DNA of 64,000 nucleotides from Brettanomyces bruxellensis (GCF_011074885.1 NC_054687.1:744001-808000); one strand, 5' to 3'. Shown: positions 1 through 10,769, numbered from the stretch's first letter. Numbers and translations: made by a program. The notes: generated from the sequence alone by a model not told the origin.

Positions 1-1999
1 CCGAATTATGCACAATTCTAGGAGCTGGACGACTTGGTGGCTCCATTAATTTTGCAACATTACTGACATCTTCCTCTTCCTCCTGTATATCGCTATTATC
101 CGAATATTCGTCATCATAAGTATCTTCCTCCTTTGTTTCCTCTTCATTGGGCTCAGAATAACTATCATATTCATCAATAATATCAGCAACCATTCCTTCT
201 TGAGCTGAGCTATTGGACGTTAACGATGAGTTCTGACTCTTAAAAGAAGATGATTTAACACTCCGAATTCTCGAGGACGGAATCTTAGTAACTCTCAATG
301 GCATCTCAGGGCTTCCATGATATAATTCACCATCATCCGAGCTTTGATTACTCTCTCCAGAATTTGATTCTCTATCCTTCGGCACTGAAATGCGATTTGC
401 ATGCCCCAGCTTTGTATCAGCAGCTTCATCGGCATCATTGACACTACTGGCCTCCAGGTCATCAGAATTCGACATTTTAATTTCAGCGTTCTTGCCTGGA
501 AGTAATTCTGCATTATCTGGATTCAAAACACTCGAGCTGCTATAGTTCTTCTCTAAATCTCTCATAATCTCGCCAGTTTGTGCCACTCTCTTCGCATGCA
601 TATCGATCGTTTCTGTACTAATAGAATTATTGCCGGATCCCTGTTGAGCAGACAAGTTCTGAACGGGTGGGCACAGATCAGTTATTTCATTAGTTTCCGG
701 AGTGTTGCTCTCCACTGTTTTATTGCAAGTGTTTTCATCCTGAGCGCCTTGATCGGATTCGTTTGATTTAGCCTTTGACAATGTATGATCCCCGAAAACT
801 TGTTTACTAATCTGTTCAGATGAATGATCCTTCTCAGTTTCAAACAATTTCTCCGAGCTCTCATTTGCATCCTTGATTGCGTTTAAATTTGCCGGCTTCT
901 TCGGACTGAGTGCCGGTCCACCAATGTTCAAATTTTTCATGCTATCCGATAAAGAAACCTTACCCTCATAATGTCCCTCCTGTGAATATTCCAAGCTCAC
1001 AACCCCAGAACTAAGCCTTTCAGATGAATCTGGCTGTTTTGAAATAGATCCTCTGGATGCCCTTGTTACACTATTTCCATTGATGCTGTGTCCCTTTGAA
1101 AAACTAGATAAGCGCGAAGGTATGTCTTGTGAAGAATATTTTCTATGATGTGATAATATACTACTGACTTTTCTGAGTGTCTTCTTGTACTCCAAATCGT
1201 TGGTCCGCTCTTTTGGATCAAGAGTTTGAAAGTTTTCTTTTTCCCCAATACTCCGGGGTGATAATTGTACAGGCGATGTGTCCTTTGTGGTATCCGCCGA
1301 TTCCAAATCTTTAGCTTGTTCTGCCTCTGGGTTAGCGCTCCTACTTGAGTGAGAGTCTTTCTCGCTGCTATCATCGCTCATGCTATTGCGGTTCCACGAT
1401 TTCGGCGTTTTCAGCAAGGAAAAGTTTTTTTGTAGTTTGGTCACGGATGTTGCACAACTTGCTTCAGAAGCGGAAGCATTAACAGATTCCGGTAATGAAT
1501 CTTGAGAGCAAAGCGGATTGGCAATGGTGCCGTTCGCATGCGGACCCGCCTTCTGTTCGTTGTTATCAAGTTCTGTCTTTTCGCTGCCAGCTTTTGACTT
1601 ATTTCCAGCATTCGTCAACTCTTGGCTACTCAAAGTCTTCGTGCGGTCTTCAGAAGAGGATGATAAAGATGGTGATAAGGAATGTTTCGATGAATTCTGA
1701 CTTTCTTCTGCATCTTCATCAGATGCGGTACCTTCGTTGTTGGGTTCATCAATTTGCAGTGTATTCTTTATAACTATTTCCCGACTGGTATTAATATTCC
1801 TTGTTTCCGGTTTAAGTGATGCCGTGGAATTGGCACGCATAGACACACTATCATGAAATTCCTCGTCCGATACATTCACGGAGCTATTCGCCGTACTATT
1901 CTTCGAGCTTTTAATCGTGGCACCCTTTGATCTACTATCATTCTCTCTTGTGTTTATTTCCCTTATGAGTTGGGAGACCCCACCGGTGATTGTCGACAT
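1..1999 (-). CDS. Ser/Asp-rich protein, N-terminal part only
   Basis: An open frame runs from an ATG at 1999 to the left edge, 666 complete codons without a stop, so the C-terminus is outside the window. I do not recognise the protein. It starts MSTITGGVSQ and is dominated by Ser, Asn, Asp, Glu and Lys. Many SS, SD and SP pairs look like phosphosites, and there is a strongly acidic Asp/Glu/Tyr stretch at about residues 600-650. I see no signal peptide, membrane segment or catalytic motif. This composition fits a long disordered N-terminal region, as in yeast polarity, signalling or chromatin regulators, with any folded domain further C-terminal. That function class is inference only. The next gene, GRS1, is on the same strand about 1 kb upstream of its ATG. 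Confidence 0.7.
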   Translation of the reverse strand, partial: MSTITGGVSQLIREINTRENDSRSKGATIKSSKNSTANSSVNVSDEEFHDSVSMRANSTASLKPETRNINTSREIVIKNTLQIDEPNNEGTASDEDAEESQNSSKHSLSPSLSSSSEDRTKTLSSQELTNAGNKSKAGSEKTELDNNEQKAGPHANGTIANPLCSQDSLPESVNASASEASCATSVTKLQKNFSLLKTPKSWNRNSMSDDSSEKDSHSSRSANPEAEQAKDLESADTTKDTSPVQLSPRSIGEKENFQTLDPKERTNDLEYKKTLRKVSSILSHHRKYSSQDIPSRLSSFSKGHSINGNSVTRASRGSISKQPDSSERLSSGVVSLEYSQEGHYEGKVSLSDSMKNLNIGGPALSPKKPANLNAIKDANESSEKLFETEKDHSSEQISKQVFGDHTLSKAKSNESDQGAQDENTCNKTVESNTPETNEITDLCPPVQNLSAQQGSGNNSISTETIDMHAKRVAQTGEIMRDLEKNYSSSSVLNPDNAELLPGKNAEIKMSNSDDLEASSVNDADEAADTKLGHANRISVPKDRESNSGESNQSSDDGELYHGSPEMPLRVTKIPSSRIRSVKSSSFKSQNSSLTSNSSAQEGMVADIIDEYDSYSEPNEEETKEEDTYDDEYSDNSDIQEEEEDVSNVAKLMEPPSRPAPRIVHNS

Positions 2000-3061
2000 T
2001 TTTGTTGTATGGCAAAATATTTGCTAAGACAATTGGATCTGGTACGCGTAAACAAAAAAAGTCTTAACGATTTGTAGTGTAACTGGTGTATTTAAATTGT
2101 TTTTTCAATAGGGAATGATGGTATAATGGATTAAAAAACGTTAATTTTCCTTCGTAATTATCTGGTAAGAAAATGGTATGTTAAACAGATTAGGTTAAAT
2201 TAAAGTAAAGAGAGCATATGTAACGACTGATGATGTTTCTGTGCCGCTTTCTAAAAATAATAGTTTTTTTGAATTTTCTCACTAAGTTGTTCTTTTTATT
2301 TTTCCCTCCTTGTATCTGAAAATATTCATCTCCCCTCGTTGTTTAGTTCGCCCAGCTCTCGGCAATTATTTATGTACCCTTTGAATTAAATTACCGGCAG
2401 AATAATCGACACTCAGAGCTCGCGCACCAAAGAAGAAAAAAACGTAGATTGGGGCTTTCCAATTAAACGAGATACACCCTCTTGGGAAAAACATTCTTAC
2501 ACCGCTTTCTCAACTTTTTATGTCCGCTTTGTTAACTCTTTTTTCCCACTGTTCTTTCAATAATTGCACGGCAGCGAACAATAAATATAGGTGGCTTCGT
2601 ACACATGTTGAGTATCCTAAAATGGTATAAGCGTTACTGTATCCAGCTTACGATGGCTTGCAATCCGCACTTTTTGCAATCACACAAAGTTTCAATAGCT
2701 TACGTGCCTTCATAATTTCAACCGGTTGGATAGTCTACTGTGGGGTGTCTACCTAATTAAATGACATACATATAAAATTGGGCGTCAAACTAATGCACGA
2801 AGGAGTTTTTGCGTAGTTTGCCGACGGTTGATTATTTTTTTTTTTAGTGACGTGAATTTGATTTTGGTCCCGACCGCAGAGCTAGAATGTGTGCACAGAG
2901 TGTAAGGATGTTTCAAGAAGGTACGTTCCACGAAAACGGATTAAAGCTTCGGATTGTAAGGATCCACCAACCGAACCTTACGTATTTTATTTACAACCAA
3001 ACCTAAAAAGGAAGACTTTACTTTGGTGTTATGTAATTATAGAAAAAGAAAGTGTCTGTTC
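2000..3061. other. intergenic, promoter region of the left-edge gene
   Basis: About 1.06 kb between the ATG of the left-edge gene and the GRS1 stop, both on the minus strand. It is AT-rich with several poly-T runs, for example near 2835-2846. No conserved open frame, tRNA or repeat was recognised. The length suggests an extended promoter for the left-edge gene. Confidence 0.5.
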
Positions 3062-5164
3062 CTAATCTTCTGACTGACCTTCAAATTCCTTCAAATTTTT
3101 CACACCTTCATCCCACTTTTCACCAAAGTAGGTTATGTTTCTAATAGCACCAATGATTTCCTTGATTGAACCTCTAACCTGCTTGGTGGAGTCTCTCTCT
3201 CTGAGGGTAACCGACTGGTCCTTCAAAGAATCAAAGTCAATAGTGATACCAAATGGTGTACCAAGTTCATCATTACGAGCATATCTCTTACCAATAGATG
3301 CAGATGAATCATCAACCTTGAAAGGAATTTGAACCTGCTTCAACTGCTGCTCAACTTCCTTAACAACAGGCTGAAGTTTTGCATTGTTCGATAATGGAAC
3401 TAAAAGCACCTTCGTTGGAGCAACCAATGGTTTGAATGACAGAACTGCTCTAGCAGTATCTTCTGGACGACACCAGAAAGAGTGCTCATAAAGACAGTAG
3501 ATAATACGCCCTATACCGAACGATGGCTCAATCACATTTGGAATGTACTCCCTAACATGGACTGTCTTCTTCTTCTTCTCAATCTTGACGAAGTCACCTG
3601 GAATCTCAACCTCTTCGGCTGCAATACCAGAAATATCTTTGGTAACAATCTTCTGATTCTCTGCAAGTTCCTTCGACAGCTCCTCAAGCTCTGCCTGTGA
3701 TCTGCTCTGAAGCCATTCAGTGACCTTTGGAGAGTCCTTTCTGAACTTTGGACCGAACTTTCTTTTATCGATCTCACAATCATACTCTTCAACGATCTTT
3801 GGCTCTGCAAGAGTTTGTCTCACACATAGCTTTTCACCCGTTTTTCTTGAGTGAACTGTTAAGTCGTAAGCCGATCTATCAGCACAGCCAACACACTCGA
3901 TCCATCCGTAAGACGTCTTAAGTTCACCGTCCCAACAGTCGCTGGCATAGTGAGCCATTTCATTAGCCATGTGTTGTCTGAAACGGAATCTTGCAGGATC
4001 AATACCGATTTTAATTAAAAATAGGTAAATTCTTCCCAAGAAATATGCCAAGGTTTCGTTCTCAACAATATGCTTCTCAACAGCCTCGCCCAATGTCATT
4101 TGAAGTGGCTCGGTTTTTCCGGCCTCCTGCACTTCCTTTGACAAGAAGCTGAGTTTCAGATCTTTCACCGTGTGGAATTTTGGATGAGCCTTGTTTTCTG
4201 GATCAACAAAGTGTTCAATCTCAGCCATCATGAACTCACGAACACGCAAAAGTCCAGATCTAGGGGAGATCTCATTACGGAAAGATTTTCCAATAACGGC
4301 AGATGCAAATGGCATCTTTTCGTTGTTGTACTCCAACAACTTCTCAAAGTTCAAGAATTGACCTTGTGCAGTCTCCGGTCTGAGATATCCCTTCAGTTGA
4401 CCAGATGGTCCAATGTTAGTCTGGAACATCAAGTTGAATTCTTGAGGCTTCTCTAGTGGATTTCCAGTGACTGGGTTGCCAATCTTGTACTTTTCCATAA
4501 TCTCACCCAATTGCTGTCCGGTATAGCCATCAATCTTGGCGAGAATAATTTCAAACTCTTTAACCGTCTCATCATCCAACTTGACAGCCTTAATCTCCTT
4601 AACTTTCTTCTTTCTGTTCTTCTTTTTCTTGTCGGTCTTGGCAGCAGGCTCATCTTTCTTTCCACGAGCGATTCTGTCACCTTTCAAACGGGCCTCAATA
4701 ACTTCTTCCACTAAGTGATCTGCTCTGAAAATTTCACCACTCTTAAGGTCACGGCACATCCAGTCAGCAAACTTATCAACATGGCCAGATGTTTTCAAAA
4801 CCTCATATGGAGTCAACATAGTGGTATCGAGCTCAAGCATGTCTTCTTCAAGAACGAAATGTTTCCTCCACACATCAACAATGTTGGCCTGAAGAGCGCA
4901 TCCCGGTGGACCGTAGTCATACAATCCAGAAACACCCCCGTAGATGTCAAATGCAGGCGCAAAAAAGAACCTGTGCTTAAGAAGACTCTCTAACTGTTCT
5001 CTGTTGAATTTTGTAGCCATCTTATTCACCGACAAGCCAATATTACTGTTTCTCTTAACACTAACTTTATGTGTCTGCGGTTTAAAATGCTGCGAAAAAT
5101 ATCTTACTTGCTTTGGAAATCTGCAAAAATTCAGTAATCCGGTGGATGCTAAAATCCTCTGCAT
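3062..5164 (-). CDS. GRS1: glycyl-tRNA synthetase, cytosolic and mitochondrial
   Basis: A 700-residue class II glycyl-tRNA synthetase of the eukaryotic alpha-2 type, which charges tRNA-Gly. The catalytic core begins near residue 50 with the family sequence FNREQLESLLKHRFFF and has GGVSGLYDYGPPG, RPETAQGQFLNF and FRNEISPRSGLLRVREF. The anticodon-binding domain is at the end. A Lys-rich insertion lies at about residues 167-190. The first 48 residues are basic and Ser-rich (MQRILASTGLLNFCRFPKQ), like a mitochondrial presequence, and Met49 (codon at 5020) opens the cytosolic form as MATKFNREQ. Two proteins from two in-frame ATGs are therefore likely. Family length (S. cerevisiae about 690) agrees. 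Confidence 0.96.
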   Translation of the reverse strand: MQRILASTGLLNFCRFPKQVRYFSQHFKPQTHKVSVKRNSNIGLSVNKMATKFNREQLESLLKHRFFFAPAFDIYGGVSGLYDYGPPGCALQANIVDVWRKHFVLEEDMLELDTTMLTPYEVLKTSGHVDKFADWMCRDLKSGEIFRADHLVEEVIEARLKGDRIARGKKDEPAAKTDKKKKNRKKKVKEIKAVKLDDETVKEFEIILAKIDGYTGQQLGEIMEKYKIGNPVTGNPLEKPQEFNLMFQTNIGPSGQLKGYLRPETAQGQFLNFEKLLEYNNEKMPFASAVIGKSFRNEISPRSGLLRVREFMMAEIEHFVDPENKAHPKFHTVKDLKLSFLSKEVQEAGKTEPLQMTLGEAVEKHIVENETLAYFLGRIYLFLIKIGIDPARFRFRQHMANEMAHYASDCWDGELKTSYGWIECVGCADRSAYDLTVHSRKTGEKLCVRQTLAEPKIVEEYDCEIDKRKFGPKFRKDSPKVTEWLQSRSQAELEELSKELAENQKIVTKDISGIAAEEVEIPGDFVKIEKKKKTVHVREYIPNVIEPSFGIGRIIYCLYEHSFWCRPEDTARAVLSFKPLVAPTKVLLVPLSNNAKLQPVVKEVEQQLKQVQIPFKVDDSSASIGKRYARNDELGTPFGITIDFDSLKDQSVTLRERDSTKQVRGSIKEIIGAIRNITYFGEKWDEGVKNLKEFEGQSED

Positions 5165-5525
5165 GAATTACAAGCGAAGCTTTATACTAAACTTAAAATT
5201 ATATACCAACAAAGAAGTTTCCGACATTTCACAAATTCAAGTCGGAAAACCTCTTGAAAAATGCACACTGCTCCGTCTGACGAAATGAAAAAAAAAAAAT
5301 TTTGTAGCGGTTTTCGTTGGTGTCTCCATTTTTTTTTTCTTCTTAATTCGTTCCGGCGATTAAATAAACCTCTCTTAATAATGTAGATGTCTGCTACGCT
5401 TAAATCGAGAATAGTCAGAAAATAATATTTATTGGACCACTACCAAAAATTGTTCTGAATGCGTCCATGTATCTTAAGGTATAATAATATCTAAATGTTT
5501 GACTGTAACTGTATTCCATCTATTT
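5165..5525. other. intergenic region
   Basis: About 360 bp between the GRS1 start and the end of the GNAT-like gene, both on the minus strand. It holds A and T runs near 5287-5340 and no recognisable gene. It presumably contains the GRS1 promoter and the terminator of the GNAT-like gene. Confidence 0.4.
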
Positions 5526-6260
5526 TTAAGCTTTAGTAGTACGCATGCTCATTAGAGCGACATGAAAATTTTGAGATGCTTCGATTCCATTCTCCAATGG
5601 TTGATCTGCGGACTTGTGTGTTTTCGTGTTCACCACACATAACTTTGAATCTAAGAGTGTGAATCCCTGCTTTTCGTAATATGGCACGAGATCGTGTTCC
5701 TGCACAACCTCAACCCATAATTTTTGCACATTGTGGTGTTCCAAACTGTAGTTTCTGGCAAACAGCATCAGTTGTGAAGAAAGATTAGGATAAAAAGATG
5801 TAAACCCTGTGATTTCCATCCCATTTTTATCATTGGCGTAGCTTTTTAAACAAACAGTTGCTAAGATTCTTCCTTCTAGCGTTTTCAATGACTCTTTTGT
5901 TAAAAGTGGTGTTATTTCCGTTTCGATTAAAGTATTATCTAGATCCAACGTTCCAATCGGATAATTCTCAATTAATTTTCTTGTGACTGTATCCTTGTCG
6001 TCTCCTTGTTCGACCTTGATGTTTTTGCCAGTTGATGGAACCACCCAAATTGCAAGAATCGCTTTATTAATATCTTCGATGACAAAGTCTTGAGCAAGCC
6101 CGTACTTTATTCTTGGTGTTAATATTATATTATATTTATATCTTGGCTTATCATAAGCCCGATTGATCACTCGTGTTAATAAATCCTCGATTTCCAACCA
6201 ATTCGACAGGGGAGCTACAAAAATGGTAGGCTTGTCTATTTTCTTGATTGATACCGTCAT
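5526..6260 (-). CDS. GNAT-like N-acetyltransferase domain protein
   Basis: A 244-residue soluble protein, ATG at 6260. The middle and C-terminal half resemble the fungal GCN5-related acetyltransferase fold: a beta-strand pair around ILATVCLKS and MEITGFTSFYPN, a helix LMLFARNYSLE, a strand KLWVEVVQEHD, then LVPYYEKQGFTLLD, which matches the usual GNAT ending (YYEKxGF). The acetyl-CoA pyrophosphate loop (Q/RxxGxG/A) is not clear, since SFYPNLSSQ stands where it is expected, so activity is uncertain. The substrate is unknown. It has no signal peptide and no link to its neighbours. Confidence 0.6.
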   Translation of the reverse strand: MTVSIKKIDKPTIFVAPLSNWLEIEDLLTRVINRAYDKPRYKYNIILTPRIKYGLAQDFVIEDINKAILAIWVVPSTGKNIKVEQGDDKDTVTRKLIENYPIGTLDLDNTLIETEITPLLTKESLKTLEGRILATVCLKSYANDKNGMEITGFTSFYPNLSSQLMLFARNYSLEHHNVQKLWVEVVQEHDLVPYYEKQGFTLLDSKLCVVNTKTHKSADQPLENGIEASQNFHVALMSMRTTKA

Positions 6261-6850
6261 GTTGCACCTTCTAAATACCTGCTAAAGTAAATTTAAAAAT
6301 TTCTTCCTTTCTAAACTCCTTTGATTTTAGTTTTTGAGAACACATCATGAACATCTATCTATATGATAGAGCTTGAATTGATACGCTTGTTCCATTTCTT
6401 TTTTTTCTTTTTTGTGATGTCGTGCGGGAAGTATACGAGTATGCCAGTATTCGCGGTGAAATCTCATATTTGGCTTTAAAAAGAAATCTGAGCTATTTAA
6501 GTAAACGAATTGGCATATACGGGAGTACTCGATAACAAAGCTAAAAGAGATGCAACACATCCCCAGATTTTGTCTTTTTTAACAGTCCCATCTTTCTCTT
6601 TACATAACCTCTACATATCTCAATAAAATAAAAAATTTACGGTATTTCTCCAAGTACTCCAGATTTTTTAAGAAAGAGGAGTGATCCCGATTCTCCGAAA
6701 ATTTCAAATTTTAACAATTAATTACCTTATACAAATTATTTTCAGGTATGGGAGACTCACGGATGCAAAGCTTGATTATTCTAGTATATCCCTTATCAAA
6801 ATATTACTAGTTTTGTTCAGTTGTTTAACTATGGAAGCCTATACTTTCCG
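6261..6850. other. intergenic region
   Basis: About 590 bp between the GNAT-like gene and the Crh-family gene, both on the minus strand. AT-rich, no recognisable gene or RNA. Short open frames here show no conserved features. Confidence 0.4.
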
Positions 6851-8119
6851 TCAGAGTGACGATAAAATTAGCCAGATGATTAATCCTAAATGTGGTATAG
6901 CTTGAGGTGCACCGGCATTTGAAGACAAATCAGAAGATAATGAATTGATATTTTGGAAAAATTCAGTAGAATAACCTGCTGGTAAGCTAGAGCTTGGATA
7001 GTTTGAATGAGTTGAAGTACTTTGGCTAACATTGCTCTTAATTGAGCTGCTAGTTCCATTATTTTCATCAACACCACTATTGCCCATATTTGCTATATCC
7101 CACCCCGTTTCACCCAAATTGTCTAATATTGTTTCATTGTCAGTTATCATAATACTGCTCTGCGTGAAATTCTTTTTGCTTGTATAAATATAAGAAGTGT
7201 TACCATTAATTTTTGTTCCTGATGGTGGATCGTAGCACTCGACTTCAATATAATCCACAGCGGCATATAAATATCCAGGATCATCAAAATCTGAAGCATC
7301 CCAGTCGATTTCTCCCCCAGCCCAGTCTATAACACCTTGTGAATTGGAAGAATCTCCTCCTGCCCATATGGACAACTGAATCCTACTAGGGGTTTGGGGA
7401 AACATGAATTGCTTTGTGGTAGCATTGTATGTATCATCCTTTTGAAGCACTCTTTGTTGAATTCCATCTATTGACCAAGTTATGTTTTCCTCTTTCCAAT
7501 CCACTTCGTAGGTATGCCAATTTTCGTACGTGTTTGAAGCTGACAAATTAGCTTCATTCGTATAGTTTAAAACACCCTGATAGTAAAAGTTCGATTCCGG
7601 TTGCTTTAATGCAGAACCAATAAATTCGACATCAATCTCATCTTCCACGTTGGAATATAAGATGCTGGATGAGACCACTCCTGCATTATGTGAACTCTTG
7701 AATCTTGTGCTCACCTTTCCGTACCAGACATAAAATGTTGAAGACACAACTGTTCCAGTCGAATTTTGAGGCATTGCCAAAAGAACGGTACCATTATAAT
7801 CCAAAACATTTCCAGTATAAGTCCATAGTGTATCATTTGTACTTCCTAGGTATTTATCTGTCAGTTCCATATCTTCTGACTTGAGCTCGTACTTCCCACT
7901 TTGACATACTGGTTGTGGAACGCAAGCTGTCAAGTTAAATGAGTATCTAGCATCGCATCCACCCATACAATAATTTCCTGTCCCGCACAACCCCTCTGTT
8001 GTGCAGCAAGGGTATGTTGCTGGGCAGTGTGATGTTTCATTGCACTGTATTATGCTTTCTGCAACAATTCTGCAGGCAAGGCCTAGGAAACCTAAAAGGT
8101 TTGAATTTAGACTCCTCAT
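6851..8119 (-). CDS. UTR2: Crh-family GH16 cell-wall transglycosylase, UTR2-like
   Basis: A 422-residue protein of the Crh family, which links chitin to beta-1,6- and beta-1,3-glucan at the cell wall. It has an N-terminal signal peptide (about residues 1-20), a Cys-rich chitin-binding CBM18-like module (about 26-71), then a GH16 domain with the catalytic motif DEIDVEFIG at residues 160-168. Glu161 is the expected nucleophile and Glu165 the acid/base. A Ser/Asn/Thr-rich stretch with several N-glycosylation sites follows, ending in a hydrophobic tail (HLGLIIWLILSSL) that looks like a GPI signal. CBM18 plus a GPI tail fits UTR2 better than CRH1 (no CBM18) or CRR1. The start codon at 8119 directly precedes the signal peptide. 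Confidence 0.9.
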   Translation of the reverse strand: MRSLNSNLLGFLGLACRIVAESIIQCNETSHCPATYPCCTTEGLCGTGNYCMGGCDARYSFNLTACVPQPVCQSGKYELKSEDMELTDKYLGSTNDTLWTYTGNVLDYNGTVLLAMPQNSTGTVVSSTFYVWYGKVSTRFKSSHNAGVVSSSILYSNVEDEIDVEFIGSALKQPESNFYYQGVLNYTNEANLSASNTYENWHTYEVDWKEENITWSIDGIQQRVLQKDDTYNATTKQFMFPQTPSRIQLSIWAGGDSSNSQGVIDWAGGEIDWDASDFDDPGYLYAAVDYIEVECYDPPSGTKINGNTSYIYTSKKNFTQSSIMITDNETILDNLGETGWDIANMGNSGVDENNGTSSSIKSNVSQSTSTHSNYPSSSLPAGYSTEFFQNINSLSSDLSSNAGAPQAIPHLGLIIWLILSSL

Positions 8120-8835
8120 CCATAAATATATTATTGTTTATATTCTTTGAAGAATTGAGTTATATGACATGATATTCGGGTAAGTAGCAATATTTTCACC
8201 TCCGGAGCTTTTATCGATGCTCTTCGATGGCCTACCTGATCTCCGTCGTTTTTCCCATTTTTATCTAATTGTGTGTGTTGATATTTTTCCTTTTACGGTA
8301 AATTGCGAATTTTTAAAGTATTTGTCAGAATGGTATAGTAAAAAAGCGTGGGTAAATCGGCAATGTTAAAGCTGAGTTTCGAAATCTTTATTTGCCTTGA
8401 TTTTATCCCTTTATGAAAATACTTTGGATGTATATTTTCATAACATGTGTCCGGCTTTTCTGTTCGCATTTTGATTTCACTCCGAAGGCTCCATTACTAA
8501 GTAATACATCTGTGCATACGTTTTTTTCCCCTCGGAAATTCTAGCATATGTAGTCTATTTTCTTAGCAGCCAATCACGAAGTAAACAAATTTAATTCCGC
8601 GTCGATTTTTTGTCTGTCGACTCATGCTCGAATATAGCAGGATAGTGGGCAATTTTTTCTTTGAAGTAGATTAATAGAAGTCTCTGTTGTATCTATCTAT
8701 CGAGCAAAGGATGAAAAAAATTTGATGCTAAAAGAGAGCTTAAAACCTGAAACGCTGATAAAGTTGGGCGAATCAACATACATATTTATTCCTTATTTAT
8801 AAAGGCATATTAAAGGCAGAAATTTAGGATACATC
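8120..8835. other. divergent promoter between the Crh gene and QCR7
   Basis: About 716 bp shared by two divergent genes, the Crh transglycosylase (minus) and QCR7 (plus). It contains a CCAAT box at 8570-8574, annotated separately. No other gene is visible. Confidence 0.5.
8570..8574 (+). promoter_or_regulatory. CCAAT box, possible HAP complex site for QCR7
   Basis: CCAAT within GCAGCCAATCACG, about 265 bp upstream of the QCR7 ATG. In yeasts the HAP2/3/4/5 complex binds CCAAT to induce respiratory genes, so the position upstream of a complex III subunit is suggestive. A five-base match alone is weak evidence. Confidence 0.35.
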
Positions 8836-9410
8836 ATGTCATTATCTATCGTTAAAAGGAGAGCAGATCTTATTTTGCGCACGCCAATTCTAAGGCAAAT
8901 ATTTATGCCAGCGGCCAGGCTCTTTACCAAGTTCTCTGGTTACAGAAACATGGGTTTGAGGTAAGTGAAGAGAAGATATAGAAGATTCATTTTCGTTACG
9001 TCATTTGATTTAGCTTCTTCTTCAATTGTATTCTAGGAAAATATGAGTTGATTGAATGGCTTAATTGGCTTCTCTATCGCTGATGAATCGTCAAAACCTC
9101 TGAATGCATTTAAGCATACAAAATTACTAACAAAAAAAATTGATATTATTATAGACTCGATGATTTACTTTGGGAAGAGAATCCAGTCATGCAGTCTGCT
9201 ATCAGAAGACTTCCAGCAGAAGAGTCCTATGCCAGAAATTACAGAATCATGACTTCTCATCAACTTTCTTTAATGCACGATGTTTTGCCAGACTCTAAGG
9301 CAATCCAGCCAAAGGACGATATTCCATACTTGACGCCATACATTTTGGAGGCTGAGGCTGAAGCGAAAGAGAAAGATGAGTTGAACAACATTAAATTAGT
9401 CAAGCATTAA
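8836..9410 (+). CDS. QCR7: cytochrome bc1 complex subunit 7, spliced
   Basis: Two exons, 8836-8960 and 9155-9410, give 126 residues. The 194-nt intron (8961-9154) has GTAAGT, a perfect TACTAAC branch point at 9125-9131, and TATAG at the acceptor. The joined protein reads ...GYRNMGLRLDDLLWEENP..., then PVMQSAIRRLPAEESYAR and PYILEAEAEAKEKDELNN, which match the ubiquinol-cytochrome c reductase 14-kDa subunit (S. cerevisiae Qcr7, 127 residues). It is a matrix-side subunit of complex III in the mitochondrial inner membrane. The next gene is an APA1/APA2-type phosphorylase, as next to QCR7 in S. cerevisiae, but here the two are convergent. Confidence 0.95.
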
Positions 9411-9534
9411 TTATGTTCCTTTAAAATTTATTCTATTTATTTCCGCTTTCCTCTTCTATAATCCATTCATATTTATTAAAGGAAACATTCAGTTAAACAT
9501 TAAACTAAAGTATAAAGTAAATTATAAATGTTAC

Positions 9535-10586
9535 TTAGTACCATAATCCATCGTAAGAGATTTCTTTCTCCTTTTCCTCTACAGGAAAGCCGCATCCCTC
9601 TAATATTTTGGAAAATCCTAAATCAAGCATCTTCTGTCTGACATCCTCATCCCTGGCACTGAATAAGCCCATATAACCTAAAGCATTCTGCCAAACATCT
9701 TCATATTTGGCGTGACTTCTTGGAACAGCCATCATCCAATCGTCCATCATCATAAAGTTATAACTAACCTTGTCTCTTGTTATTTTCTGAGATTTAGAAA
9801 CATTCAAGACTCTGCTGATGAGGAACATGTAAAGCATGGCAAGAATGGTTTCCCTTTCTTCCTCGTCCTCAAAACTGTCCTTTATCTTAAGAATCCAATG
9901 CTTGAATTTGGCATTTTGGTAAATTAATGGATGCTTGTTGACATTCAACTCACGTGGAAGGAAGAACTCTGTTGTACTAGCCAATCCTGACTGGTATGGA
10001 GAAAAGCCCCTAGGCAGCTTCAAAAACTGGATGTGTTTATGGAATTGGGAATAGCCACTTTCTGGTCCACTGTTAAAAAATGCAAAGAACTGCGTATTGT
10101 TCTTTTTGCATTCATCACTATTGTTGATGTTCTTCAAGATAGCATGCATAATCTGAAGCTCAACAGGCTTAAGCAAAGAGTCTTGTTTGGCAAAATCCTT
10201 TGTGACCACATGAAATGGTCGTCGGAGTTTGGGAATTTATTCAATATAATTCTGTATTTATCTAGTAAGTTGCCAATGACTGTAAGTTCTGGTTCTGGAT
10301 GAGCAAATGGGTCATTGTCTTGCTGCAACTTCAATTTTTCATCATCAGTTTTGCTCTCGGGAGAAGAAGCAGCAGGACGATTGTGTGGTCTAATACCCAA
10401 CGCTTTAACTGTTTTTAATTCAATGTTCATATTTGTACCATCCTCTTTAATGATCTCGGGTTTCTGGTCTGCAGAATAAATCAAAGATCCATCCTTCTGG
10501 GCATTCAGAAAAGTAGAGTGCACCGCATTGTAAAAGTCAATGTCCGCAAGTCCCTCCAAGCTTTTGATAGTTGTATCTAGTCCCAT
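9535..10586 (-). CDS. APA2: Ap4A phosphorylase (ATP adenylyltransferase), frameshifted
   Basis: This family cleaves diadenosine tetraphosphate with phosphate to ADP and ATP. Two overlapping frames together make one protein of about 350 residues (S. cerevisiae Apa1/Apa2 about 325). The first part (ATG at 10586) runs to ...LNKFPNSDDHFM, and the second continues from about 10209 as VVTKDFAKQDSLLKP, followed by the histidine-triad-like catalytic motif SQFHKHIQF and the C-terminus ISYDGLWY. The frames join only if one base is missing near 10207-10233. Both halves are well conserved, so either the assembly lost a base or the allele is a recent pseudogene. APA2 rather than APA1 is chosen because of the QCR7 neighbour. 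Confidence 0.85.
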
Positions 10587-10769
10587 CTTACTTATGTTAT
10601 CGATTTCTTACTTTCTTTTGCCTTACTTTAGTAATACCAGAGATTACCTCTAAAAGATGCGCTTGGTATACTATCGCTAATCTATGAAATTTTCAGCACA
10701 TTCGTTGATCTTCTTTTCTTACTAGTCGAGTTCTGCGCATAACGACGAAAGTTCGCGAGAAACAACTGG

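Noticed and set aside
10207..10233. Programmed frameshift in the APA gene
   Set aside because: No slippery heptamer or stop-codon context is seen, and the family is not known for recoding. A lost base is simpler.
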